Assembly (NCBI GenBank): GCA_019279435.1
Contig: JAAALK010000965.1
Span: forward strand, 1 to 64,000
Length of the DNA stretch: 64,000 nt
Reading direction: 5' to 3'
From: Zizania palustris
Lineage: Eukaryota; Streptophyta; Magnoliopsida; Poales; Poaceae
In this document: in pieces, positions 31,311 to 42,131 of the stretch
How positions within the stretch are numbered: the stretch's first letter is position 1
Layout of the letters: every line of letters starts with the position of its first letter
Program-made: the position numbers and the translations under genes
The notes under the pieces: model-generated
Seen by the model: the letters and a program-made list of their open reading frames with translations, nothing else
Database searches by the model: none
What the model was told of the DNA's origin: nothing

Positions 31311-31670
31311 CTAGTTCAGCATTCCCCTTCTGAAGATAACATTATAAGCATAAGGGGCATCGACAACATCAAAGATAACTTCGTCCGATCTGGCTAGGTG
31401 CCCCTCTCCAAAGGCGATTTTGAGGCCTATTTGGCTGAGGGCATCGAGAGGAGGGCCGGCGAAACCTTGTAGCAAACGAGCCGCTGGAAGTAAATGCTTC
31501 TGTGGGATGCATAATTGATCGAAGGCTTGAACAAAGATGATGTCCACGAAGCTTCCACCATTAACCAACACTCGCCGGACTTCCGTTCCTGCAATTTCAG
31601 CTATAATAACAAGAGGGTACATGGGGGAATTTAATTCTAGCTGCATCAACCACGGAGAAGGATATGGCAC
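31311..31670 (-). pseudogene. Aspartic protease of element C with altered active site
   Basis: 119 codons open. The active-site region reads GTEVRRVLVNGGSFVDIIF, where family members have Asp before the Gly. The AAT codon at 31560-31562 gives Asn. Flap and C-terminal parts follow (LLQGFAGPPLDALSQIGLKI). With Asn at the catalytic position the enzyme should be inactive. Confidence 0.75.
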
Positions 31671-31916
31671 CTGACGCTTCGAGGAGGTCCCAATGTGCCC
31701 TACTTCACGTACATATTCCCTCCACTAACGCTTCAACATGCCGCTTAAGGTCCCTCCTCTGGAGATGGGCAGGACTACTCACTTCCCGTGATCTTGATTG
31801 TCTTCTTGCTTTAGAGGTGGCATAACACTGGCCACCAAAGGTTGTCTTGGGGCTTCGAAACTGTTCACATGTCTGACAACCTACACCTACTCCAACGTGT
31901 CGTGGGAGGGGCTCGG
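31671..31916 (-). other. Gag-protease junction of element C
   Basis: About 250 bp with broken frames between the Gag zinc-finger region and protease; nothing further recognised. Confidence 0.35.
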
Positions 31917-33068
31917 TTAGTAGTGCCTCGACCAGAACTCCTCTTGAGATATTTGCTCTAAAGAGCTAATATGGAATGCATGCGTCGGTGGACTGGCTTT
32001 GGTTTTTGCCATGCACATAGCAGAAGAAGGTCTAGCCTCGACTAGCCGGCTTCCCTGGTGGCCTTGAGCCACTGCCCTTGTTTCCCTGAGCCTGTTGATA
32101 TTTAGGAGGCAATTTCGAAGTAGAAGGGGCAATATTTAGAACCTCGGAGTGAGGATTCTTTCGTCCTCTTCGTCCACCGTGCTGATTATTTTCGAAGAGA
32201 GACACTTGTGATGAACTCGAGGCCTTCGGCTTGGTCTTTACTTCTTGAAGGAAAGTCGATGAAGACAAAGCAGTCCTTCGAAGCCACCCTTCTTCTGACT
32301 TGGCATATTGCTCGAAGTAGGTCATTAGTTCCGCTAGCAAAGAAATATGTTTCAGATGAAGCTTGTCGAGGAGGCCCAGGTTCGTGACACCTTCGCGTGC
32401 TGCGTCAACAATGGATGATGTAGACAACCCATTTATATGAGACTTCATATGAGTGAAGCGCTTGAAGAATTTTCATAGAGTTTCTCCGGGTTTCTACTTC
32501 ACCTGAAAAGATTCCCTGTAGTCATTGGGGGCACAAAGGTTCCTTGAAAATTGCTCATGGATTTTTTCTTCAGCTGCTCCCAAGACTTAATTGATCCTGG
32601 TTTTAAAGACTAGAACCAAAGGAGAGCCACACCTTTGAGCGCAAGGGGAAACACTTGGGCATCGTGTCTCGAACCCCTCCGCTAGCTTCAATTGCAAGAG
32701 CATAAGAACAGGAGAATTCTCTGGGGTCTCCCTCTCCAAAGTACTTGCACAACATTGAAATCCTAAACTTAGGGTCGAAGCGCACCTTTTGCAAGTCTGG
32801 GTGCAGTGGAGATTCATCGTCGAAGGAAGCATTCTCGATGCTTCTATAGGCCATAGAAGCTTCGTGATAGCTAATAGGGTCATCGTCTTGAGGCACCTCC
32901 GGGATGACTAGGCTAGCTTGAGGGCAAAGACTATCGGCATCTTCCTACCTCCACCTTTCTACATCGGCCTGAAGCTGATCCATCTGGGCCACCACGTCAT
33001 CTGGATGGCCTTTATTTCCTCCGGAGGGGCCCTTCGGGTCTTGAGAACTGATGAAATAAGTTTGGAGC
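31917..33068 (-). pseudogene. Gag of element C, N-terminus cut by B
   Basis: The upstream part (33068 to about 32960) encodes DDVVAQMDQLQADVERW, then DDPISYHEASMAYRS and FDPKFRISMLCKYFGEGDPRE (capsid start). After a gap, 32448-32032 encodes INGLSTSSIVDAAREGVTN and LLDKLHLKHISLLAELMTYFEQYAKSEE in pieces, followed by the nucleocapsid region. The order fits gypsy Gag. Frames break near 32590, 32460 and 32110. The 5' end and initiation codon are lost because the B LTR begins at 33069. Confidence 0.72.
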
Positions 33069-34345
33069 TGTTGACACAAAAATGTGCCCCCGCACATGGG
33101 TTAGTTCGACGATCCAAAAGTGTGCGGATACTTAGGGACAAGCCTAAGCGTAACACAACACTGACGTCGCGTTCCGACTACCCTTAATAGTGGCAAGGGG
33201 GTGGAGTAGCTAGGTAATCAGGTCACACAGAAATAATCCAATTAGATGAAAAGAAATATATTAGATAAAATAAAGCAGCAAGCTAATTAGAGCCTAACTG
33301 ATTCGAAGTATACTATGTGAAGAGGTTCGCCGAAGGTTACCTTCGGTGTCTGGTGCAAAGGGTATCACCGAAGGTAGCCTTCGGTGTTCGGATCGATCTA
33401 TCTGAAGGCAGGCTCCAGACAAATCTTGATGTGAAATCACCTCCGAACGACACGGTTTGGTGCGAAGTCTCTAAGACGAAAAAATATTCCAACACAATGC
33501 GCTGGCGTGACTTCATCTGAACCGAAGTGTAGACGTGGCGAAGCCTGACGCGATGAAGCCTGTTGCGGAGTGTGTTGGCGCGTGGGATTTGGTCAAACCG
33601 ACAATAGCATGACAAATCCGGCACGGGTAGTCGAATTAGGATTCCCACCGAAGGGCATTCTGGCAGCCTCCAAAACTAGCTTCCTTGCTTCGGACACCTC
33701 CGGCGAAGGGGCTCCGAGCATGAAAACCTGCAACAGAACAGAGATCAAGTGCCAATTCGGCCTAGGGACCGAATCTACTAAGTGTTGCAGTAGGGAAACG
33801 AAGGTAGCAATCTGTTACATAGATTAACGGATACTTCGCAGGTGAAGTAACAAGGAGATAACAATCTATTATGTAGATTAACGGGTACTTCACGAGCGAA
33901 GTAGAAAGGCTTACCACGGTTTTGAAAAACCCACGAAGGTTAAAGAAAGTAAATAAAAATAAATAATGAACCGGCCTCACCCCTATATTTATAGGGGCTA
34001 GTCTTCTAATCTCTAAGTTTAATCTAGTAGGATTCAGCCTAATCAACATAGGGATAAAATTAGCCAGAATCAGACTAAAACTCTATCTCTGAAATCCAGC
34101 CCGAAGTGAGCCTTCGGCAAGGCCTGCCAAAGCTTGCTCCTCAGGCAGATTCGGTGGGGCAGGCCTCCAAAGGCCTTTGGGCCAAAGGTAGCAGGACGCT
34201 GGAAGGCTTCCGAAGCCCAAGGCTCAATGGGCCTTCGGCCCTGTAGGGCTTCGGCCTGATCTAGGACATGTGTATTTTCGGCCCAAATTACAAAAATTGA
34301 TATTTTGACAATCTTGATCGTTAATGCCATTTTTCACTATCAACA
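33069..34345 (-). repeat. 3' LTR of element B
   Basis: About 1277 bp, TGTTGACAC...TATCAACA, homologous to 23659-25015. TATA on minus lies in 33981-33996. It carries the same 54-bp tandem duplication (33815 and 33869). It is the 3' LTR because integrase and a G-rich polypurine tract lie on its right side. Confidence 0.87.
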
Positions 34346-34364
34346 CATGCCCCCTGCCTTTTAG
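34346..34364 (-). promoter_or_regulatory. Polypurine tract of element B
   Basis: On minus, AAAAGGCAGGGGGCATG abuts the start of the 3' LTR: a purine-rich run that primes plus-strand cDNA synthesis in this family. Confidence 0.75.
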
Positions 34365-34431
34365 TGAACTAAGTGAACTAAAATAATAACAAGATAAGGA
34401 CGATACTTCCCATATCGGCCTTTTGACACTA

Positions 34432-35340
34432 TCAAGCGCTTTGCCACACACTTGGGAAGTACTTTTTCAAGTACCTGCCATTCAAAGCTCTTCGAAATCG
34501 CTCTCCTTGTATATAATCTAACACATATGTGTTACTTGGAGTGATTTCAGCTATCTTCAAAGGGCCTTCCCAACTAGGTGACCATTTACCAAATTTGGGG
34601 CTCTTAGTGCCTAAGGATAAAATCATCTTCCAAACCAAGTCACCAACTTGAAACAATTTTGGTTTAACTTTTTAATTGTATGCTCTAGCGACACGTCTTT
34701 TGTCCTTTTCCATAGCCTCTAAAGCCCTTAATCTCTTATCGATCACTTCTTCCAAATTGTCTTTTAGAAGAGTTTCATATTCGTCGACCGATAAGCCACC
34801 TTGCTTAAGACATCTTAAAGAACCAAGATCTACCTCTACTAGTAGAACAACCTCTTGCCCATATACTAGCTCATATGGACTAACTTTGGTAGCACCATGC
34901 TTTGCGACTCTACAAGCCCACAGTGCCTCGGAAAACACATCATGACACCTTTTAGGGAACTCTTCAATTTTCTTCTTTATGAGATTAATCATGGTTTTAT
35001 TACTAGACTCGGTCTGACCATTAGCTTGAGAATAGTATGGTGAAGAGTTTATCACTTCTTTAGCAATAAATGAAGTACCTTGATCTGTAGTGAGAGTTTG
35101 GGGAATACCGAATCTATGTATAATGTGCTTCAAGATAAAACCAGTTACCTCTTTGTGGTTCATATTCTTGAGAGGCACGACTTTGGTCCATTGGTGAAGT
35201 AGTCTGTTGCCATCAACACGAACCGATGCCCTTTCGAAGAAGGAGGATGAATTTGGTCGATGAAGTCTAAACCCCAACCTCTATAATACCTAAAGCAATC
35301 CTCAGTCATAGTCGGCTAGTAGAATCCTGCTATTTTGAGC
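34432..35340 (-). pseudogene. Integrase of element B
   Basis: The core frame 35277-34672 contains RFGIPQTLTTDQGTSF (second Asp) and PYYSQANGQTESSNK (catalytic Glu region). YELVYGQEVVLLVEVDL and the tail LRALEAMEKDKRRVARAYN follow. After one in-frame stop near 34672, the C-terminal part continues with FQVGDLVWK and WSPSWEGPLKIAE up to 34432. At the N-terminus, the zinc-finger half with its CxxC pair, present in A (CEVCQ), is missing between DCFRYYRG and WGLDF, so a small deletion removed it. Nonfunctional as read, but the best-preserved integrase of this family here. Confidence 0.85.
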
Positions 35341-35747
35341 ATCCAACTCATTTTCTGGGCTGACTAATGAGTACCACAAAGTGCTTCATGGACTTCTCCT
35401 GTAGCTATTTTGGATTGATCAGCATCTAAACACTTTAAGAGTAATCATCAATAGTTCAGCGATATAATACATCGTCTAGTAACACAAATTTGAACGCTTA
35501 TCACCAAACTTTCCAATCAACCCTTTGACTGGGATTTCTTAAATATTGGACGATTGGAATTCTCCAATCATCCTCACGGAAATCCAGAGGGTTTGCTAAC
35601 TCCTTTCCTACAGTGATGTCTAAATTGTTAACTTCGGAGTGCCCCCTGAGCCTTTCCTGTTCCCACTGAAGGTTCACTGGATCGGTCGTGCAGAGCCCAT
35701 CAAAGCGGAGCCTCCCATCGGAGGGTTCCAGCGTGTGCGGTCCTCCG
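35341..35747 (-). other. RNase H-integrase linker of element B
   Basis: Matches the linker of A at 7902-8432, with the same GC-rich CTTCGG stretch at about 35630-35890. No open frame of its own. Confidence 0.5.
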
Positions 35748-36660
35748 TCATCCAAAGACTTTGGCATGAGGATTCCAGCGCACAGTGCCCTTCGGCAGAT
35801 GAAGGGCTCTGGTACGAGGGTTCCAGCACGCAACACCCTCTAGTGGTTGGAGGGGTCCGACCCGGAGGGTCCGGTGAACCTTGCCTCTGCCCGAAGCTTC
35901 TAGCTTTGGCATTGAGACCAAGCACCTGTTTCTCTTTACAGAAAAGTTTCCCCTCTTGACTTGATAGCCAGATGCTTGCCGAGCCAAATCATTTTCTATT
36001 GAATTGGCTTCTCTTGACACGTGAGAAATTTTGAAGTCGCCAAAAGTGGAAATTATGTCTAAACATTTGTCCAAGTAACTATTTAGCATGTCATTAAAAC
36101 ATTGAGCACTTTTAGCTACTTGTTGTACTACTAACAGAGAATAACCATACGCATGGACATGTTTAGCACCTATAGATTCTAGCAATTCAAGTCCTAGCAA
36201 TAAAGCCTCATATTCAGCTCAGTTATTAGTAGAGGGAAATTCTAAACGGGCCGAGTTTTCAAAGTGCATTCCATTAGGTGATATGAGAACCACCCCAATA
36301 CCTTGGCCATTCTTGCAAGCTGAGCCATCAAAATAAAGTTTCCATGGCACTACCTCAATTAGTGCAATATCGTTACCCCGATTGACATCTATGTGGTGAT
36401 CAACTATAAAATTAGTGACAATTTGGCCTTTCATAGATCTTAATGGTTCATAAGCCAAATCGTATTCAATCAAAGCGTAATCCCACTTTCTGATTCTTCC
36501 ACTTAGAATCGGCTTTTGTAACATGTATTTTATGACATAGGTTTGGCAAGTGACAATACATTTAGTAGAGAGAAGATAGTGTCACAATTTGGTACATGCG
36601 TAATAAAGTGATAAACACAAATGCTCCACAAACATGTACCTGGTTTCGGCGTCTAGTAGG
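35748..36660 (-). pseudogene. RNase H of element B
   Basis: Begins in the RT connection near 36660 (RRLLDAETRYMFVEHLCLSL), then KPILSGRIRKWDYALIEYDL, PWKLYFDGSACKNGQGIGVVL and RLEFPSTNN. After a stop (a Gln codon in A) it resumes with EYEALLLGLELLESIGAK and AYGYSLLVV, where the catalytic Asp of A is replaced by Tyr. It ends in the linker. Inactive as read. Confidence 0.82.
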
Positions 36661-37339
36661 CGGCGGCTCAAGAACGTGATGATGTACTCTTTCCCCTCCA
36701 CCTCTTGAATTAGCACGGCTCATATCACACTATCTTCTGCAGCGATATATAGCTGAAACGAGATTCTAGCCTTTGGTGCTCTCACCACGGGTGGTGATGA
36801 CAAGCACTCTTTAATCTTTTTAAAGGTGCTTTGTTGACATGCCCCTCAAGTAAACTTGGCTTCATTCTTTAGCCGGAGTATGGGGACAAAAGCATCGATT
36901 TTGCTAGACAAGTTAGATATAAAGCGACGCAAATAATTCATCTTGCCCAGCAACTTCTGCACGTCTTTCTTGCATGTCGGCGCTGCAAAGTTTCTAATCT
37001 TTTAAAGCCTCTTGGGATCAATTTCTATACCTCTTTCGTGAATCATGAATCCTAAAAACTTGCCTGCCGACAAGCCAAAAGCACATTTGAGCAGGTTCAT
37101 TTTTAAGCCATACTTTCGCATCCTATCAAAAGAAACTTTCAAATCGTCTAAGTGATTATCCATAGCGTCTGATTTGACGACAACATCATCTATGTATACT
37201 TCTAACATAACTCCTAACAAGCCATGAAAGATCAAGTTCATAGCACATTGATATGTAGTGCCAGCATTCTTTAAACCAAAAGTCATAACGACCCACTCAA
37301 AGAAGCCGACAAAACCAGGGCATCGAAAGGCTGTCTTGT
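36661..37339 (-). pseudogene. Reverse transcriptase of element B, C-terminal piece
   Basis: Leftward from 37339: KTAFRCPGFVGFFEWVVMTF, LKNAGTTYQCAMNLIF, and the active site EVYIDDVVVKS (Y-x-D-D). MNLLKCAFGLSAGKFLGFM and IDPKRL follow. The thumb and connection continue in broken frames to 36661, with LLGKMNYLRRFISNLS and LQLYIAAEDSVI-like text. The N-terminal pieces are at 48458-48600 and 55448-56092. Confidence 0.85.
37335..37339. repeat. TSD of E2, left copy (CTTGT)
   Basis: Same as 48458-48462; abuts the TGTAGGA start of the left LTR. Confidence 0.9.
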
Positions 37340-38772
37340 TGTAGGATCGATGTACCGACTAGAGGGGGGGTGAATAGGAGGTTTTTAAAACTAATTCGAT
37401 TTCAGCTAAACAATGATCAAGGTCCTAAGACAATGGCAGCAAACCGCTAGAACAAGTATATTACTCTAGAAAAGTAAGTCTTGCACAAATAAATTTGCTC
37501 GAAGATAAAAGGGACAAGAGACAACCGAATTTTATCCCGAGGTTCGGAAATTTGCCAATTTCCTACGTCCTCGTTGAGGCGAGTTTCACTTGACCGCTCT
37601 CTTCACCAAGCCTTGGATTTCTCAAAGAGAAATTAGCTTGAAGATGAGCCGGCAACGGAAGTGCAACTCTCGGGCCTCGATCACTAGTGGTAGCTCTTCT
37701 CCACTCCGGATAGGCGAGCTCCAACCTTCACAACCTCCCGGGTCTCCTCCACAACCTTCTAGGAGAGATCACCGGTTTCTTCTCCAAGCCGTCTAGGAGA
37801 TGGCAATCTCCAAGAGTAACAAGCTGCAATCAAAGCTAGGAGAAGAGGATCAAGTGCCAAATGCCAATGCAATGCAATTTACTCAATCACTTGATCACCC
37901 CTTTTTCTTCCCAACCTCACTAGTTTCAAATTAGTGCTCAATGGTGGGAGAGACTCTCTTGTGCTCAAGTATGCTCAAATGAATGCCAAAAAAAATCTAG
38001 CAAAGGAGCTGTAGCAAGGGTTTATATAGCCACACACCCAAAAACTAGCCGTTACACAAGTTAGGTGGCTCTCTGCGCATTGTCGGTCTGACCGCCCATC
38101 TTGGGCCGGTCTGACCGACCTCAACTGCAACGGCTAGAAAACTAGCCGTTTACTGATGTGACAGGACGCCTCGGTCTGACCGGCCATTCTGGCCCAGTCG
38201 GACCGGCCCTACCCGGTTTGACCGGCCATCGGCTCGGTCGGACCGATAGTGCTCCCGTCGGCTCTGTAAACCAGCAGTTTTCTGCCCTGCGCAACCCGGT
38301 CGGACCGGCCCCCCGGCCGGTCGGACCGCCCAACCCCAGCCGGTCTGACTGGACCCACATGGTCGGTCAGACCGCCAGGGTCAGACAACTCCAACAAAAT
38401 GCTGCAATAGTTTTTCAAGGAATTTGCCAAAATAGCAACTTTTGCAACAATCACACATGATCGAAAGATACTATATGCAATGCAAATTGGCACTTGAAAA
38501 TCAACTCATAACCAAGATGCAACCCCTCTTTATAGTACGGCAAAAACAAATTTTAAACCTAGCCTAATTGATCGCTCCAAACACCTCGATCAATTTCTAG
38601 ATTCCTTCAAACCTTTTGCCGTAGCCTTTAAACGTCCAGATCTTCGGGTTTCCCATCTTGTGCTCCATTTGCGCGGGACCTACTCATTTCCTTCACACTT
38701 AAGAAAAGTATTAGTCCACAAAACGCATGTTTATCATTAATTACCAAAACTCACATAGGGCCTAGATCTTCA
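37340..38772 (-). repeat. Left LTR of E2 (3' LTR)
   Basis: 1433 bp. TATA box on minus (TATATAAAC) at 38021-38030. An array of palindromes built on GGTCnGACC occupies about 38085-38380. It keeps about 65 bp at roughly 38389-38455 that are absent in the right LTR. Confidence 0.9.
38085..38380. repeat. GGTCnGACC palindrome array in the E2 LTR
   Basis: More than ten copies of the near-palindrome CGGTCnGACCGG, about 20-30 bp apart. The right LTR has the same array at about 47835-48130. Such palindromic motif clusters in the LTR are reported for Sireviruses. Confidence 0.85.
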
Positions 38773-39190
38773 ATCTCCCCCTTTTTGGTAATTGATGACA
38801 AACACTTCAGAGATAAAGAAATATGTTTAAAGTAGAAGTATCCACAATTAAGCGCAAAGCTCCCCCTGAAGAGATGATGGGGTACAAATCTATGGAGCAA
38901 GATATGAGTGATAATTCCAAACACAATTCACAAATTCAATGAAGCAAAGAGAGTTTTTCATAATAAAGGCAAATAGTTCAAATTAAGTTTAGAACGATAT
39001 GGAAAGCAAATAGTGTTTTTAGAACGATATGGAAAGCAAATAGTGTTCGTTATACAAACAACCATAGATAGATAGCGATATAATCCTGCTTACTACTGCT
39101 ACCTTCTCCCCTAACCTTCTGTTGCCTTCTCCCCTACTGCATATTACTACTGCTTCTCCCCCTTTTGGCATCAAGAACCCAAAAGAGAGA
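38773..39190 (-). promoter_or_regulatory. Polypurine tracts and 3' region of E2
   Basis: On minus, GGGGGAG tracts appear at about 38775, 38861 and 39150 (CTCCCCC or TCCCCC on plus). The first abuts the 3' LTR. A short direct repeat (TTTAGAACGATATGGAAAGC) lies at about 38990-39040. No gene. Confidence 0.7.
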
Positions 39191-40576
39191 CTAATCCTGG
39201 GAAGGGGGCTGAGGATCCACAAGGCGACGACGACGGCGCTGGTACTGAAGAGGGTATCCTGCTGAGGAAGATGAATCTAGCCGATCAACTCGAGAAGAAA
39301 GAGTGTCAATCCTGGAGTTGATACGCTCTTGACCTCCTTGAAGGTTCTGCAGATGGGAGGTGATAGCTTCTTGTCCTAGAGCCATTTGATCCATTCTTGC
39401 ATTTAACTGAAGAAAGCCAGCAGTCACTTGTTGAAGAACTGGATCAAAGAACTAGGTTGCATCCATACCAAAATAAGCACCAGATCCAGAGCTCTGAGGA
39501 GGAGCAAAGGAGCTACTAGGAATGTCCTGAGGATGCACCTGTCCTGTTCCCATGTCAGCTGGATCGACGGCTGGAGCCAAAGAAGTAGCCGAGAAGCGAG
39601 GCCTATACTGAGAGTGAGTGATATCAAGGTGCTCATTCACATTTCCTACTTTGCTCAAAATCAATCTCATGATAAACGGAGCATAGTAGACTCCAAGAGT
39701 GAGGCTTCCTTTTGAGAGTGCCATCTCATATAACATCAAATGGATGACATCAAACCTCTTTCCAGTCATCACTGCATCTAGAAGAGTCCAAGCAACCCCT
39801 CGAATAGCATCATTGTTGCCTAGACACGGTAGAATAGAGTGCCGCAGGATGCGATGTGCCACACTATGAAGAGTCTTCATCCCAGTGACCCCTCCAATCT
39901 TGTGAGCAGCAGATGGGATGTAGAATTGAGCCATCTCTTCTTCTGACAAAGGATTGTGAGTAAACTCATCATGCAGTCTGAGGCCAGAAGAGAACCTTAT
40001 GTCCCAAGCACTCTGAATTTCTTGCTTTGTAGCAATGCAAAAGATATATCTAGTCATCCATGTAAGAGAATCACAAGTGGCAGGTATAAAAACTGTGGCA
40101 TAAAACTGACGGATAACATCCCAATTGAAATCTTGCTTCAGACTCACTATTTTGTTTATACCAACAGTTCCAAAAATGTTCCTGAGAGCTGCAACCTCTC
40201 CACTTAGATCCCTCCAAGAAATCCACTTATGCGGAGCCAAAGAACGGTTCTCATATGCAATGTTGAATACTTCTTTCTGAAATTTTGTATGAAACCGCTG
40301 ATCTGATGTATCTCTTGGTCTGAGAAATTGATTGTGGTGGCGCAGACGAGCAAAGTTCTCTTGATTCCAGACATCCACCTTGAATTCCAAGGATGCAAAT
40401 GGATCTTCACTAGCTGCTGGTGGTTGAGGTGCCAATTCTTCTTCATTCTCAGAGCTGTCATCCTCATAGGCAAAGTCCTCGTCACTGTCATCTTGAAAGT
40501 GCCGGGATGATTGGCCACGGTCCTCGACAAACTTTGAGCGATGCTCATTTCCTTGAGAACGGCCGGCGCGAGGCAT
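39191..40576 (-). pseudogene. Env-like third gene of E2
   Basis: Lies after RNase H and before the 3' LTR, the position of the env-like gene of Sireviruses. The first 374 codons are open; one in-frame TAG (39452-39454) separates the last 80 or so. The start at 40576 gives a basic Arg/Ser N-terminus, then an acidic stretch (SDEDFAYEDDSSENEEE). The globular middle has RFHTKFQKEVFNIAYENRSL, WISWRDLSG and FNWDVIRQFYATVFIPATC. This resembles plant 'putative transposon protein' domains from memory. The C-terminus is a heptad-rich coiled coil (MDQMALGQEAITSHLQNL). I see no clear signal peptide or membrane segment, so a role in entry is not supported. Function unknown. Confidence 0.65.
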
Positions 40577-41795
40577 GACTGAATCAAAGATTTAACCCAG
40601 ATAAGATTAAAGATATGATTTGAGACAATCTATGAATTTGTTAGAGGGCAAAAGCATCAATGAGCAATGATGTGCAAAAGAGGGGCAGGCATTGGGAGGC
40701 CGGTCTGACCGAGGTAATAGGGTCGGTCTGACCGCCAGTTCATGGTCGGTCGGACCGCCCATTACCCACCGGTCTGACCGGCCTAGCAACCCGGGCACAA
40801 ATCCCCTTTTGCACAAGATTTCTCTATAATCAAAATTTGCCATATCAACTTTCATAGAGGCATGGGAAATAGTATCACAAGGCTAACAATTGAGTTTAAA
40901 GAGGATTTAGCCTTGGCAAGTTGACATGCAAGCCCATGAACAAGAACCCTAACCCTAGCCTCCAAAAGGATGAAATCCATGGATTTGATCGGAGGAAGTT
41001 CTTACCGGCAAGGGGAAATGAACTCGAGATCGGACCGGAGAAGATCCACCGGTTGGACCGGCAAGAAGATCGATGAAACGAAATTTTTAGGGTTGGGGGC
41101 AAGAGTGGAGGAGAGGAACTCGGTTTGAGAGGAGAGGAAATAATAGAGGGGAGAGAAAACTGAATAGAGAGGGGAGTTATAACCCTGCCCGAGCCCCGGT
41201 CTGACCAGCCATGTAGGCCCGGTCAGACCGACACCACTATAGCTCAGCAATTAAAAACAAAGCACAAAGAGGAGCTTAAGTGAGAAATATAGCAAAATAA
41301 TTTTGAAAAATTTCAAACTTTGCAGAAACTTAGAATAACTCCCAAGGTTTATAAAACATCAAGTTTTCAAATTTTTTAAGTTCAAAAAGAAACCGTTTGC
41401 AGCCAAAGTTTTCAACACGTCCGAACTCTTGTCCGAACTCTTGTCTGAACATTAATTCTTTGAAAATCTTTTGATAGGATGGATAAAGTTAAAACATTTG
41501 AATACGAAAAATGATCATATGATCCATATCTACAAGTTTTGTTTTGGACAAAAGTTCAAAATATGTCTTGAAATAAAATCATGGGAAAATCCTTTTTAAC
41601 TCAAAAATAGGATTTTGAAGATACCAAGACTTTTAAATTTTGTTTTTCAACAACCTGACCAATTTCCAACATATAAGAGTAAGCTTATACTCCCCCTTAA
41701 TGTATAGCCTTAGAAACACATATAAAAGTATATGAACTTCAAATATGGCACTCCAATCATAAAAGCATACATATATGTCACAAGGAAGGAAACTT
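40577..41795 (-). other. Non-coding gap between pol and env-like gene of E2
   Basis: About 1.2 kb. It holds a second set of GGTCnGACC palindromes (about 40700-40790, 41030-41065 and 41195-41235) like those in the LTR, and an AT-rich stretch (41250-41650). No open frame with family resemblance. Confidence 0.6.
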
Positions 41796-42131
41796 CTAAA
41801 ACTCACACATATGCATGATTTCAAGCCACATTGAGAAGTCTATTATATTCAATTCATTCCTAAGCTTACAAAAACGGGATTCATCAAGAGGTTTGGTAAA
41901 GATATCTGCTAATTGATCTTCGGTTCTTATGTGGCTAATGACAATGTCACCTTTGCCAACATGATCTCTTAGAAAGTGGTGGCGAATATCAATATGTTTG
42001 GTTCTAGAGTGTTGGACTGGATTGTTGGCAATTTTGACGGCGCTATCATTGTCACAAATAAGAGGGACATTTGAGAATTCTATTCCATAATCAAGCAAGG
42101 TTGCCTCATCCAAAGTAATTGCGCACAGCAA
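41796..42131 (-). pseudogene. RNase H C-terminal part of E2
   Basis: Continues the RNase H after a frameshift near 42105: LICDNDSAVKIANNPVQHS, HIDIRHHFLRDH and DQLADIFTKPLDESRF, the usual end of copia pol. It then runs on to a stop at 41796. Confidence 0.85.

Larger units (their letters stand above)
25016..33068 (-). mobile_element. Tat-lineage Ty3/gypsy element C, both ends cut by A and B
   Basis: Minus-strand gypsy interior with Gag, protease, RT, two RNase H domains and integrase in that order. Beyond integrase it has a 60-bp minisatellite and a gene on the plus strand. The two consecutive RNase H domains and the antisense gene beyond pol both point to the plant Tat lineage. Its own LTRs are not in the window: A abuts its 3' side at 25015 and the LTR of B abuts gag at 33068. 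All coding parts carry stops or frameshifts. Confidence 0.83.

Noticed and set aside
23659..34345. LTR pair 23659-25015 and 33069-34345 as the two ends of one element enclosing C
   Set aside because: The leader and primer region of the first lies on its left and the integrase with polypurine tract of the second lies on its right, so both face outward. The flanks show no matching TSD, and the enclosed pol is from another lineage.
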